From: G963674665 sp964609625
GTDB lineage: Bacteria > Desulfobacterota > Desulfovibrionia > Desulfovibrionales > Desulfovibrionaceae
Assembly: GCA_964609625.1 (NCBI GenBank)
Contig: CAZSRS010000021.1
Span: forward strand, 1 to 63,422
Length of the DNA stretch: 63,422 nt
Reading direction: 5' to 3'
Part shown: positions 8,450 to 17,140 of the stretch, piece after piece
How the letters are laid out: the number at the start of each line of letters is the position of its first letter
Position numbering within the stretch: the stretch's first letter is position 1
The notes under the pieces: generated by a model
The model's database searches: none
What the model was told of the DNA's origin: nothing
Seen by the model: only the letters and a program-made list of their open reading frames with translations
Translations under genes and position numbers: made by a program

Positions 8450-10349
8450 GAATCTTTCCTGCGCTTTGTGAATCATGGCTGTCCGAAGGCTCACATCGAT
8501 GCGGCAGATCGGAGTCCCTTCTGGGAAGGGTGAATCGGAAGATCGCTCCCCTATCCACGACCGCCGGACTCTGCACCCAGATCTCGCCGCCCATTTTCTC
8601 CACCATATGCCTGGTAATGGCCAAGCCAAGTCCGGACGAACTGTTGCCGTCCTTGGCCCTATGTTTCTCCACCCTGTAGAAACGCTCGAAAATCCGCCCG
8701 CGCTCCTCCTTGGGGATGCCCGGACCATTGTCCGCCACGCAGAACATCACGGTATCATGCTGCATCTCATGCCAGACCTTGACTCTGGCCGACTCGTCCC
8801 CATCCGGGGGTGTACCGTACTTGATGGCGTTCTCCAGCAGATTGCGGAATACTTGGGTAAGTCTGTCATGGTCGGCCATGACCATGACCTTGCTCTTGGG
8901 CACGGCAAGTTCGATCGTAACGCCCCTGTCCCCGGCCAGGTGCACACATTCCTTATAGGCCTGCCCCAAAGCCTGGGAGGCGTCCGTCTCGACGATTTCA
9001 AAGGGCTTTTTGCCGCCCTCGAGGCGCGCGAGGTTCAGGAGATCGTTGACCATCTTGGACATGTGGTTGGCGTTGCGCAGAATGATCTCCAGGAACGTGC
9101 GCTGAGCCTCGGCGTTGCGCCTCTCCGCTCCAAGCGTGTCCAGAAGGGTCTCCGCATAGCCTTTGATCGAAGTCAGAGGCGTGCGCAACTCGTGGGAGAC
9201 ATTGGCCACGAAATCGCTGCGCACACGCTCCAGCCGGCTCAATGTGCTGATGTCGTGAAACACCACCACAACACCGAGTTCGTCCGGATTATCGCCGCCG
9301 CACCCCAGATTGACGATGGCCACGTCATAGACCGCGTCCTTGCGCGGTTCTATCTGGAAGGTACGCATGCTGCGCTCCCCGTCTGTTTTTCCGGCAAGTT
9401 CCTGACAAGCCTTTTGCAGCTTGGGGCTGGAAATCACCTCCAGGGGGCGCCGGCCCAGGCTTTGTACGGCATCGGGGAAAATTTTCTGCAAGGCCCTGTT
9501 CACGGAAAGAATGCGGCAGGAGGCGTCCAGGACCATGACCCCTTCGTTCATGCTGTTGAGTACGACCTCGAATTGCTCCTTCTGTTGCGTGATGGTGGCG
9601 ATATGCGCCTCGATGCGCATGGCCATCAGGTTGATGGCCCGCCCCAAATCCGCGAACTCCCGGCAGGCGAATTCCCCGGCCCGCTCCCGGTAGTTGCCCT
9701 TGCCGATGCTCTCGGCCACGTTGACCAAGGCCTGCATGGAGCGCCACATCCAGCGCACCAGCACGAGCCCGAAGACACCGGCCAGGACGCTTGCCGCCAG
9801 AAGGGAATAGAGCAATCCCCGGTCGATGCGCTCCAGCTTTTTCCCGGCCTGGGGCACGGGAAGGGCCAGACCCAAATAGCCACCGGGCACATCCGTGCCC
9901 TGCTCCGCCGCCATGCCGCGCCAAACCTTGACCACGCCCTGATCGAACAGTCCGCTGTTGTCCACCAGCACACGCCCCGCTCGAAGCGTTTCGCCCCCCG
10001 CTCCATGCAACAGGGACGGGGCCATTTGTCCCACCATGGGGGCGTTGTCGGAACCGGCCACCACCTCGCCCTTGGCGTCCAGATACACAGCGGCGATCCC
10101 TGAAATTCGCGCCAGTTGATCCAGGGCCATGGCCAAGCCAGTCACCGGGGCGTTCCGGTCGAGAGCGCCTTGCACCAGCAGCATGTTGCCAGCCAAATGC
10201 ACCAGCCTCTCGGCCTCGATGACGGATTCCTCCGTCAGTTCATCCAAAAGCACGGAGCGGAAATACCAGGATGGCGCCAGAACCCCCAGAGCGATGACAA
10301 GGGAAAAGGACAGCAAGACCCTGGTGCGGAACGAAAAACCTTGCCCCAT
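8436..10349 (-). CDS. phoR: PhoR-type sensor histidine kinase
   Basis: A 637-residue membrane kinase: a membrane segment at about 12-30, a periplasmic/extracytoplasmic region of about 150 residues, a second membrane segment at about 185-205, HAMP, PAS (near 265-375), the phospho-acceptor H-box SHELRTP with H386, and ATPase motifs NLLENAIKYG, DNGPGIP and GLGLAI. It partners PhoB, whose gene ends 6 bp before. Compared with E. coli PhoR it has a large extracytoplasmic domain, as in Bacillus PhoR. The last 14 bp overlap the start of pstB. Confidence 0.92.
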   Translation of the reverse strand: MGQGFSFRTRVLLSFSLVIALGVLAPSWYFRSVLLDELTEESVIEAERLVHLAGNMLLVQGALDRNAPVTGLAMALDQLARISGIAAVYLDAKGEVVAGSDNAPMVGQMAPSLLHGAGGETLRAGRVLVDNSGLFDQGVVKVWRGMAAEQGTDVPGGYLGLALPVPQAGKKLERIDRGLLYSLLAASVLAGVFGLVLVRWMWRSMQALVNVAESIGKGNYRERAGEFACREFADLGRAINLMAMRIEAHIATITQQKEQFEVVLNSMNEGVMVLDASCRILSVNRALQKIFPDAVQSLGRRPLEVISSPKLQKACQELAGKTDGERSMRTFQIEPRKDAVYDVAIVNLGCGGDNPDELGVVVVFHDISTLSRLERVRSDFVANVSHELRTPLTSIKGYAETLLDTLGAERRNAEAQRTFLEIILRNANHMSKMVNDLLNLARLEGGKKPFEIVETDASQALGQAYKECVHLAGDRGVTIELAVPKSKVMVMADHDRLTQVFRNLLENAIKYGTPPDGDESARVKVWHEMQHDTVMFCVADNGPGIPKEERGRIFERFYRVEKHRAKDGNSSSGLGLAITRHMVEKMGGEIWVQSPAVVDRGAIFRFTLPRRDSDLPHRCEPSDSHDSQSAGKIHEYT

Positions 10350-10355
10350 GCCGCA

Positions 10356-11045
10356 CTACTCCCGAAACCGGTATCCCACACCGCGCACAGTCTCCACGAA
10401 TTCGGCATACGGACCCAGTTTCTGGCGCAGGCGCCGGATGTGCGTATCCACCGTGCGGGCATACCCCTCGAACTCGTAGCCCCAGACCCGATTGAGCAGT
10501 TGGTCCCTGGTGAGCACCCTCCCCTGCCGGTGTACCAGTTCCACCAGCAGCTTGAACTCCGTGGCAGTCAGCTCGATGTCCACATCGTCCACCGTGACCC
10601 GGTGGGCCTCCATGTCCACGGAAAGGCCACCCTTTTTCCACAACGGCCGCTGCGCCTCGGTTTCGGCAGGCACCGCGCGCTTCAGAATGGCCTTGACCCG
10701 CAGCATCAACTCCCGAGGGCTGAAGGGCTTGACCACGTAGTCGTCGGCACCGAGTTCCAGCCCCACGATGCGGTCCACCTCTTCGCCGCGTGCCGTGAGC
10801 ATGATCACGGGAATGTCCGCGGTATCCTTGCTGCGCTTGAGGTCCTTGCAGACCTCGAATCCGTCTATCCCCGGCAGCATCAGATCCAAAATGATCATGT
10901 CCGGCCGCCGTTTCTTGGCCAGGTTCATCCCCTCGTAGCCGTCCGTGGACATAAGCACGTCGTATCCCGCGGTTTCCAGGTTGAACCGCAGAAGGTTGAG
11001 AATGTCCACGTCGTCTTCGACGACCAGGATGGTCTCTTTTTGCAT
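10356..11045 (-). CDS. phoB: PhoB-type response regulator
   Basis: A 229-residue OmpR/PhoB-family regulator with receiver acidic pocket VEDD, phospho-acceptor D54 (IILDLMLPG), KPF switch lysine, and a winged-helix DNA-binding domain (TATEFKLLVELV, TRDQLLNRVWG, TVDTHIRRLRQKLG). It activates phosphate-starvation genes when phosphorylated by PhoR. Start MQKETILVVEDD at 11045 has GGAGG 5 bp upstream, which decides it over an in-frame start 6 codons earlier. It is the first gene of the 11-gene run and is preceded by phased Pho-box repeats, so it is probably autoregulated. Confidence 0.95.
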   Translation of the reverse strand: MQKETILVVEDDVDILNLLRFNLETAGYDVLMSTDGYEGMNLAKKRRPDMIILDLMLPGIDGFEVCKDLKRSKDTADIPVIMLTARGEEVDRIVGLELGADDYVVKPFSPRELMLRVKAILKRAVPAETEAQRPLWKKGGLSVDMEAHRVTVDDVDIELTATEFKLLVELVHRQGRVLTRDQLLNRVWGYEFEGYARTVDTHIRRLRQKLGPYAEFVETVRGVGYRFRE

Positions 11046-11086
11046 GGCGTCCTCCATCAACATTCGTCACGCTTAACCGCGTAACA

Positions 11087-11126
11087 TTGACAGATTCATT
11101 GTCCCTTTGTGACAACTGCGTGACAA
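11087..11126 (-). promoter_or_regulatory. Pho box upstream of phoB
   Basis: On the minus strand there are four 7-bp units at an exact 11-bp pitch: TTGTCAC (11126-11120), TTGTCAC (11115-11109), GGACAAT (a poor unit) and CTGTCAA (11093-11087), separated by 4 bp. This is the architecture of PhoB sites (CTGTCAT-N4 repeats). The last unit ends 41 bp before the phoB ATG, leaving room for a -10 element and leader. It implies that phoB, and by read-through the GAK genes, respond to phosphate limitation. Confidence 0.8.
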
Positions 11127-11210
11127 TCATCAAAAACCTTCAGAATCATTTCATCTTGCTCCGACCTGGTCATGAAGATCCTGTTGCGCTCTCCCTCGGT
11201 GCCGGAGCGT

Positions 11211-12290
11211 TCAGGTAAAAAGCGGTTGTTCGTGGGTCAGGCAATGCACGGCTCCGAGCCCCAGGACGAGGTCCACGGCGTGCACCCCCACCACCTGCCT
11301 GCCCGGAAAACAGTCGGCCAGAATGCCCAGGGCGGTGCGGTCCTTGGGATCGTTGAAGGTGGGCACCAGCACCACCGTATTGCCGATGTAGAAGTTGGCG
11401 TAGCTCGCCGGCAAACGCTGCTCCCCGAACCAGACCGGCCGTGGCAGGGGCAGGCGGACGATCTCCAATTTGCCGTCGTTCTCCAGCAGCGCGCCCTCCA
11501 AACGCTCCCGGTTTTCTTCCATGGATGCATGATTCATGGTGTCCGATTCCTCGGCCTGGCAGAGCAACACGGTGTCCGGGGCCACGAAACGGCAGAAGTC
11601 GTCCACGTGACCGTGGGTGTCGTCACCGGCAATGCCCCGGCCCAGCCAGATCACGTTGTTCACGCCGAAGTATGCACCGAAAAGCGCCTCGTACTCCCGC
11701 GCCCCCATGCCTGGATTACGGACTTGACACGCGGGATCCAGCAGGCATTCCTCGGTGCAAAGCAGCGTGCCCCGGCCGTTGCTGTCCAGGGCACCCCCTT
11801 CGAGCACCACTTCCGCCCATTCTGGTTCCAGACGCATGGTGTGCAGGGACAAGCCCCGCTCTTGGGCCACACTTCGGGCAATGGCCAGGCCCGCGGCGTG
11901 GTCGCGTTTATGGTTCTCATAGCGCGCCCACCCCGAGAAGCCACAGTGGAGCACCCTGCCGCCCTGGGGCGTCTGTACGAAGAAGGGCAGGAAATCCCTG
12001 GTCCAACCCCGGTCCGTGGGGATACGCCGAAAACGAACACCCTCCTCCATCCTCCACCAACCGGGTATGGCCCGATCCAGGACCCGGACGGCGGCAATCT
12101 CGTGCGCCTCGTCCTGGACCAGCAGTTCGATGCGCTCCGAACCGAGAAGAGGCCGGATCATCTCGGCAAAGACCCAGGGAATCGCCGCGAACTTGGGCCG
12201 CCAGTCGCTGGCGTGATGGGGCCAGCCTATCCAGACAGCCTCGTGGGGTTCCCACTCGGCTGGAAGTCTCACACCTGCACTTTGTATCAT
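11211..12290 (-). CDS. aguA: Agmatine deiminase (peptidyl-arginine deiminase family)
   Basis: A 359-residue guanidino-group hydrolase. Family motifs are in order: LPAEWEPHEAVWIGWP at the N-terminus, RGWTRDFLPF, EGGALDSNGRG, GDDTHGHVDDF, and the C-terminal catalytic GAVHCLTHEQP with Cys350. It should convert agmatine to N-carbamoylputrescine and ammonia on the polyamine route; the following enzyme, N-carbamoylputrescine amidase, is not adjacent. It is encoded on the same strand as phoB but about 165 bp upstream of it, so it is probably a separate unit. Confidence 0.9.
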   Translation of the reverse strand: MIQSAGVRLPAEWEPHEAVWIGWPHHASDWRPKFAAIPWVFAEMIRPLLGSERIELLVQDEAHEIAAVRVLDRAIPGWWRMEEGVRFRRIPTDRGWTRDFLPFFVQTPQGGRVLHCGFSGWARYENHKRDHAAGLAIARSVAQERGLSLHTMRLEPEWAEVVLEGGALDSNGRGTLLCTEECLLDPACQVRNPGMGAREYEALFGAYFGVNNVIWLGRGIAGDDTHGHVDDFCRFVAPDTVLLCQAEESDTMNHASMEENRERLEGALLENDGKLEIVRLPLPRPVWFGEQRLPASYANFYIGNTVVLVPTFNDPKDRTALGILADCFPGRQVVGVHAVDLVLGLGAVHCLTHEQPLFT

Positions 12291-12455
12291 GGTTCACCTC
12301 GCATGGAATTTCTGAAACCATTCTACCCGGAAAACCCACGGCTTCCTAGCCGTGCCGCCAAGGCCAGTCACCTCACCCCAACAGACCCGCGCCCGCGTTC
12401 TTTCAATTGACGCCTGTGGTCCAGGCTTCTATTGTCGCGCGCAGGGGCGTCTTGC

Positions 12456-13568
12456 ATGAAAATCTTCCAAGTCATCAATGTACGCTGGTACAACGCCACT
12501 GCTTGGTACTGCGTGAGTCTGAGCGACCTCCTCCAACGTGCCGGCCACGACGTGCTGGTCCTGGGCGAAGAGGGCTCCCCCCCCTTGCGGGAAGCGGAGC
12601 GCCGCGGCCTGCGCACCATGCCCCTGGAACTGAACACAGCCAATCCCCTGCGGCTCGGCCGCTCCTTCCTCAAGATGTACTCCCTGGTGGCGGACCTTAA
12701 GCCCGACATCGTGAACTGCCACCGCGGCGAGGGGTTCATCCTCTGGGGACTGCTGCGCAGCTTCGGGGGCAGGTTCAAGCTGGTGCGCACCAGGGGGGAT
12801 CAGCGCCCTCCCAAGGCCGCCCTTCTCAACCGCTGGCTGCACAACAGCGCCACGGACGCAGTTGTGGCGACCCACGGCCTGGGAGCGGAGCAGTGCCGTC
12901 AGGCTTTGGCCGTGCCCCCGCAACGACTCTGGTTGATCCACGGCGGTGTGGACATGGAACGCTTCCGCTTCGATCCCGCGGGCCGGGAACGAGTGCGCCG
13001 GGAGTTCGGATTTACGGACACTGATGTTGTCTTCGGCCTCCTGGGCCGCTTCGACCAGGTCAAGGGGCAGTGGCAGTGCCTGCAAGCCCTGGCCAAACTG
13101 CGGTCCAAGGGCCGAAAAGAGGCTCGGCTGCTGCTCATCGGCCACGACAGCGCCCTGGACAGCTCCGTGGTACGGGAGTGGATAACCGAATTGGACCTCA
13201 CGGACAGCGCGCGTGTCACCGGCCGGCGCGAGGACGTGGCGGCCTGCATCGCTGCCCTGGACGTGGGCTTGGTGGCCTCGCTGTGGTCCGAGGCCATCGC
13301 CCGCGCGGCCCTGGAGATCATGGCCTGCGGCCGCCCCCTGCTGGCTACGCGGGTGGGGGTCATGCCCGACCTACTCACGCCCCAGGCCCTGTGCGCTCCT
13401 GCCGATCCTGGCGCTCTCTGCGCCCTGATGGAGCGGGCCATTGCGGACCCGAGGTTCCTGCACGACCGCCACAGGGAGCAGCAACAGCGCATGACCCAGC
13501 TCTCTGAGCGCGAATTCCTGCGCCAGACCCTGAGCCTGTACCAGAGCCTGTTGGCGCGGGAGGCCTGA
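12456..13568 (+). CDS. Glycosyltransferase family 4 protein
   Basis: A 370-residue GT-B fold enzyme. The N-terminal MKIFQVINVRWYNATA strand and KPDIVNCHRGEG match GT4 acceptor domains. The C-terminal half has FGLLGRFDQVKGQ and the nucleotide-sugar-binding E-x7-E motif in SEAIARAALEIMACGRPLLATR. It probably transfers a hexose to a lipid or polysaccharide acceptor; donor and acceptor are unknown. Start ATG 12456 matches the conserved first strand; the frame extends 8 codons upstream without merit. It is convergent with the LysR gene, 15 bp apart. Confidence 0.88.
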   Translation: MKIFQVINVRWYNATAWYCVSLSDLLQRAGHDVLVLGEEGSPPLREAERRGLRTMPLELNTANPLRLGRSFLKMYSLVADLKPDIVNCHRGEGFILWGLLRSFGGRFKLVRTRGDQRPPKAALLNRWLHNSATDAVVATHGLGAEQCRQALAVPPQRLWLIHGGVDMERFRFDPAGRERVRREFGFTDTDVVFGLLGRFDQVKGQWQCLQALAKLRSKGRKEARLLLIGHDSALDSSVVREWITELDLTDSARVTGRREDVAACIAALDVGLVASLWSEAIARAALEIMACGRPLLATRVGVMPDLLTPQALCAPADPGALCALMERAIADPRFLHDRHREQQQRMTQLSEREFLRQTLSLYQSLLAREA

Positions 13569-13583
13569 ACCGACGCCTCGCGC

Positions 13584-14474
13584 TCACGCTGCGGGCGGCA
13601 CGTCCCAGATCCGACGCACGGAATCCAACACCGCCACGGCCACGCGCTCGTTACGGCAGTGACGCGGCGAAAGATATTGCACCGGAATGGAAGCCACGGG
13701 CTGCTCCCAGATGACCGCCTCGCCGGCCAACGCCGCTGCCCTGGCCTCGTCCTCCCGCAACAGCGCCAGACCCTTGCCGGCCCGCACCAACGCCAGCAAC
13801 ATCTCCTCGTCGTCGGTCCTGATCACGGCCCGCGGCCTGACACCGTGGGCGCCAAAGGCGCGTTCCCCCGCCGCGTGATAGGGGCACTCCTCGGTGACCC
13901 AAATCCAGGGCATGTCCGCCACCTCGGCCCAGCCCGCGCCGGTCAGATGCTCGGCGTGGCCGATCGGCGCCACCACCAGGAGCCGTACCTCGTCCACCTG
14001 AAGCGCCGCGAGTCCCGGCAACGTGCATTCTCCGTAGATGAAGCCGCCGTCCAACCGCCCCTCTTGAATCTGCCGGGGCGTTTCCATGGAGGTGGACTTG
14101 AGCACCCGGACCTGAATACCGGGGTGGTTGTCGGCCAAACCCTGGAACAGATCGTCGATGCGAAGAAACTGGGGGTCGGTGTTGATGCCCAACCTGAATT
14201 CCCCGACACAGGCGCCGCTGATCTCACGGGCGCTGACGAGCATGTCCTCGGCTTCGGCCAAAATCCTCCGGGCCTTGTCCACCAGTTGCCGCCCTTCGCT
14301 TGTCAGCACCATGCCACGAGGTGTTCTGCTGAACAGCGCCACCCCGAATTCTTCCTCCAGGGCCTTGATGTGCGCGCTGACCGAAGGCTGGCTGGTGTGC
14401 AGCCTCGCGGCAGCGCTGGACAACCTGCCGTCCCTGGCCACGGCCACGAACGAACGCAACTGATGGAATTCCAT
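13584..14474 (-). CDS. LysR-family transcriptional regulator
   Basis: A 296-residue LysR protein: N-terminal winged helix (FHQLRSFVAVARDGRLSSAAARLHTSQPSVSAHIKALEE, read in overlapping motifs rather than one block) and a periplasmic-binding-like effector domain with GEFRLGINTD and LVVAPIGH. ATG 14474 has GAGG 5 bp upstream and is preferred to the GTG two codons earlier. It is divergent from the Cys-rich secreted protein gene across 190 bp, the usual LysR arrangement, so that gene is a candidate target. Effector unknown. Confidence 0.92.
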   Translation of the reverse strand: MEFHQLRSFVAVARDGRLSSAAARLHTSQPSVSAHIKALEEEFGVALFSRTPRGMVLTSEGRQLVDKARRILAEAEDMLVSAREISGACVGEFRLGINTDPQFLRIDDLFQGLADNHPGIQVRVLKSTSMETPRQIQEGRLDGGFIYGECTLPGLAALQVDEVRLLVVAPIGHAEHLTGAGWAEVADMPWIWVTEECPYHAAGERAFGAHGVRPRAVIRTDDEEMLLALVRAGKGLALLREDEARAAALAGEAVIWEQPVASIPVQYLSPRHCRNERVAVAVLDSVRRIWDVPPAA

Positions 14475-14664
14475 GCCCACCTCGCGAGCCTTCAGAAAAC
14501 CTGAAGACCGTCTTCCGATATCGGTATTGGATTTGCTCCAGGCCGAGGGTGTATACGGTCTGTCATGGATATGGAAAGGCGTCGCTGCAACGAAACCTGG
14601 CTACACTACAGCACAGGGGACAAGCAAAGTCAAGTACTATTGTCCGCATCGAATGGAGGACAAG
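14475..14664. promoter_or_regulatory. Divergent intergenic region of lysR and the Cys-rich protein
   Basis: A 190-bp spacer between divergent genes. It contains a 10-bp perfect palindrome CCGATATCGG at 14515-14524 and a possible sigma-70 element with TTGGAT near 14526 and TATACG about 17 bp later, reading toward the Cys-rich gene. The palindrome could be part of a LysR site, but no full T-N11-A pair was proven. Confidence 0.35.
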
Positions 14665-15027
14665 ATGTCCGCGACAGTGAATTGCATGATTATGGCATTG
14701 ATCATCTGTGGTGCGATTGCAGGCACAGGTCATCTCGCAAAGACACCGAGAGACATTTTGACGGAACAAAACCATTATCCCGTGACTCTGAGTAACACCG
14801 CGTCGGATGCCGAGGTGTTGTTCCGTGCCCGTTATGCGGTGGCACACGATACAGCGATGGAAAACAAGCGTCCCCTGGCGCAACCCTACGACATCTGCCA
14901 GGCCTGCATCCTGCACTGCGGCGGTACGGCCATTCCTGCGGAACAGTGTATGACGCCTTGTTCCAAGGCCTGTGGCCTGGATGTTCCTGAAGCCATGTCC
15001 GTGGCGATGCAGCACGGGGAGCGTTGA
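14665..15027 (+). CDS. Secreted Cys-rich small protein, unknown function
   Basis: A 120-residue protein with a hydrophobic N-terminus (CMIMALIICGAIAGTG, about 6-21) that looks like a signal peptide. The C-terminal third holds an ordered Cys cluster: C-x2-C-x3-C, then C-x3-C-x3-C (about 78-104). The spacing suggests metal binding or disulfides, not c-type heme (no CxxCH). GGAGG stands about 6 bp before ATG 14665; an in-frame ATG four codons earlier lacks this spacing. It is divergent from a LysR regulator. The family is not recognised. Confidence 0.7.
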   Translation: MSATVNCMIMALIICGAIAGTGHLAKTPRDILTEQNHYPVTLSNTASDAEVLFRARYAVAHDTAMENKRPLAQPYDICQACILHCGGTAIPAEQCMTPCSKACGLDVPEAMSVAMQHGER

Positions 15028-15095
15028 GCCGCCCTCCCTCCGATGTCATCGCAAATGCAGCTCGATCACGCTTCCATTCCGGTCACTGCCGCCTC

Positions 15096-15767
15096 TCACC
15101 CCTGCCCGCGCACCCTCCCGAGCACCACGGCTAGAACCTGTTCCACGCCCAGGGCCGAGGTGTCGATGACCACGGCGTCATCCGCCGGCCGCAAGGGCGC
15201 GATGGCGCGGGTGCGGTCCTGTTCGTCACGCAGGCGAATCTGCTCGGTGAGTTCCGCCAGATCCATCTGGCGCCCCATGTCCTGGAGCTGGTACCAACGC
15301 CTGCGGGCGCGGACCTCTGGCGTGGCGTCCAGAAAGAACTTATGCGTGGCCTGTGGAAAGACCACGCTGCCCATGTCCCGCCCCTCGGCCACCAGGGAGA
15401 AGCGCTCCCCCAGGCCGCGCTGGCGCTCCTTGAGTTGCTCCCGCACGCTATGGCCCTTGGCCAGGGTCGAGGCCAGGAGCCCCACGTCCTCGCCGCGAAT
15501 CTCTGGCCCCAGGGGGCGACCGTCGCAGAGCAGCACGGTACTCCCACCGCTGCCCTCCAGGCCGAAGGTCATGCCGGCCACGGCCGCGTTCAGGCGCTCC
15601 TCGCTCCACTCCAAGGCCGGGGGCCCCAGCTTCCAGGCCACGGCCCGGAACATGGCGCCGGTGTCCAGATAGGCGATGCCCAGGGCCTGGGCCGTCTCCC
15701 TGGCGATGGTGCTCTTGCCCACTCCGGCCGGGCCGTCCAGGGTCACGATGAGTCGCTCCCGGCTCAT
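15096..15767 (-). CDS. cmk: Cytidylate kinase
   Basis: A 223-residue nucleoside monophosphate kinase with P-loop DGPAGVGKST (11-20), YLDTGAMFRAVAW, the (d)CMP-binding GRDMGSVVFP and RARRRWYQLQ lid arginines. It phosphorylates CMP and dCMP. The start ATG at 15767 overlaps the hisC stop as ATGA, which rules out the longer frame to 15854 and implies coupling with hisC. Confidence 0.95.
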   Translation of the reverse strand: MSRERLIVTLDGPAGVGKSTIARETAQALGIAYLDTGAMFRAVAWKLGPPALEWSEERLNAAVAGMTFGLEGSGGSTVLLCDGRPLGPEIRGEDVGLLASTLAKGHSVREQLKERQRGLGERFSLVAEGRDMGSVVFPQATHKFFLDATPEVRARRRWYQLQDMGRQMDLAELTEQIRLRDEQDRTRAIAPLRPADDAVVIDTSALGVEQVLAVVLGRVRGQG

Positions 15768-16912
15768 TGCCCGCTCCCCACACGCAGGATATCTTCCAAC
15801 TCGCGCAGGAACAGGGCGTTCTCCTGGGCATTGCCCACGCTCACACGCAACCATTCGGGAAGATTGTAACTCTTCAAGGGACGGATGATCACCCCCCGTT
15901 GCAGCAGGGCCTCGAACACGGCCATGGCGTCCGGGCTCCCCTGGGGCAAGCGGAAGAGCAGGAAGTTGGCCTGGCTAGGAGTCACCGCGCAGCCCAGGCG
16001 GGTCAGTTCGCGGGTCAGCAGCTCCCGCCCTTGCAAGACAGTATCCAGAGTGGCCTGGTAGAAGACATGATCCTCGAGGGCAGCCAAGCCGGCCTCCTCG
16101 GCCAGGATGTTCACGCTGAAGGGCATGCGCACCCGCCAGAGGTAATCGGCCAGCCAGTCCGGGAACACGCCGTACCCCAGCCGCAGTCCGGCCAAGCCGA
16201 ACATCTTGGAAAAGGTGCGCAGCAGTACCACGTTCTCCAGCCCAGGGTCGCCGGCCAGCAATCGCGGCAGCAGGGAATACCCCTCGTGGGGCTTGGCGAA
16301 ATCGATGTAGGCCTCGTCCACCACCAACAGGCAATGCAGAGGCAGGGAGCGGGCCAGGTGAGCCAGCTCGTCCGCGGTGGCGGCCCGGCCCGAGGGATTG
16401 TCCGGGCTGGTGACAAAAACCACGGCCGTGCGCTCGGTCACCGCACCCAGCAGCGCAGACCAGGGAAAGCCGAAGTCCCTGTCCAGGGGGACCTGCCGGA
16501 AACCCACGCCGCAGAGCCGGGACTGCAGCTTGTACATGCTGAAGCAGGGCTTGAAGGCCAGCACCTCCTCCTCGGGGCGGATCCGCACGCGCAGGATCAG
16601 GTCGATGAGTTCGTCCGAACCGTTCCCCACAACGACGCGCTCCGCGCCCACACCGAGACGCGTGGCCAAGGCCTTTACCAGCCGGGGGTTGCCGGACTGC
16701 GGGTAGCGAAAGACCATGCCGGCATATTGTCTGATGCGCTGCTGCACCACGGGTGAGGCCCCCAGGGGGTTCTCGTTGCTGGCCAGCTTGACTACCTGGG
16801 AGAGGTTGTAACGCTCCTTGATCTCCTCGATGGACAGGCCGGGACTGTAAGGCGTGAAAGACAGTACCTCGGGCCGGAGCAGACACGCTGCCGGGTTCTC
16901 GGATGCGGACAT
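15764..16912 (-). CDS. hisC: Histidinol-phosphate aminotransferase
   Basis: A 382-residue fold-type I PLP enzyme with KLASNENPLGASP, FRYPQSGNP, GNGSDELIDLI, TSPDNPSGR, VDEAYIDFA and the PLP-lysine motif TFSKMFGLAGLRLGY (K236). It makes histidinol phosphate from imidazole-acetol phosphate and glutamate; close paralogs act on aromatic amino acids. ATG 16912 has AGGAG about 8 bp upstream. It is followed directly by cmk. Confidence 0.92.
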   Translation of the reverse strand: MSASENPAACLLRPEVLSFTPYSPGLSIEEIKERYNLSQVVKLASNENPLGASPVVQQRIRQYAGMVFRYPQSGNPRLVKALATRLGVGAERVVVGNGSDELIDLILRVRIRPEEEVLAFKPCFSMYKLQSRLCGVGFRQVPLDRDFGFPWSALLGAVTERTAVVFVTSPDNPSGRAATADELAHLARSLPLHCLLVVDEAYIDFAKPHEGYSLLPRLLAGDPGLENVVLLRTFSKMFGLAGLRLGYGVFPDWLADYLWRVRMPFSVNILAEEAGLAALEDHVFYQATLDTVLQGRELLTRELTRLGCAVTPSQANFLLFRLPQGSPDAMAVFEALLQRGVIIRPLKSYNLPEWLRVSVGNAQENALFLRELEDILRVGSGQ

Positions 16913-17032
16913 GGTGCAGACTCCTTCGCTGATCTCGTGATCGTCCCCCAACAACCAGGGGCAGCAGCAGGAGATAGTGGGTTTGAGTGGGATTTGCAAG
17001 GCAGCTGAAATGAAAGCCACAGGGCATGACAT

Positions 17033-17064
17033 CCGGAAGCGGAGCGAGTGATCTCCGCTTCCGG
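17033..17064. repeat. Perfect 12-bp inverted repeat after the universal stress gene
   Basis: CCGGAAGCGGAG at 17033-17044 and its exact complement at 17053-17064 enclose an 8-base loop. It lies between the stop of the universal stress protein gene (17141) and hisC. There is no T-run on either side, so it is not a standard intrinsic terminator; it may be a mRNA-stabilising hairpin or a factor-assisted terminator. Confidence 0.7.
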
Positions 17065-17140
17065 CGTGCGGTGCTGGACAAGCGGCAGCGGACGCGCGGG
17101 GGAGTGTTCCACCTCACGCGTCTCGAGGAATGGTCAGCCC

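Noticed and set aside
8475..10103. 542-residue plus-strand frame opposite phoR
   Set aside because: Complement of a conserved kinase; no motif and no ribosome site.
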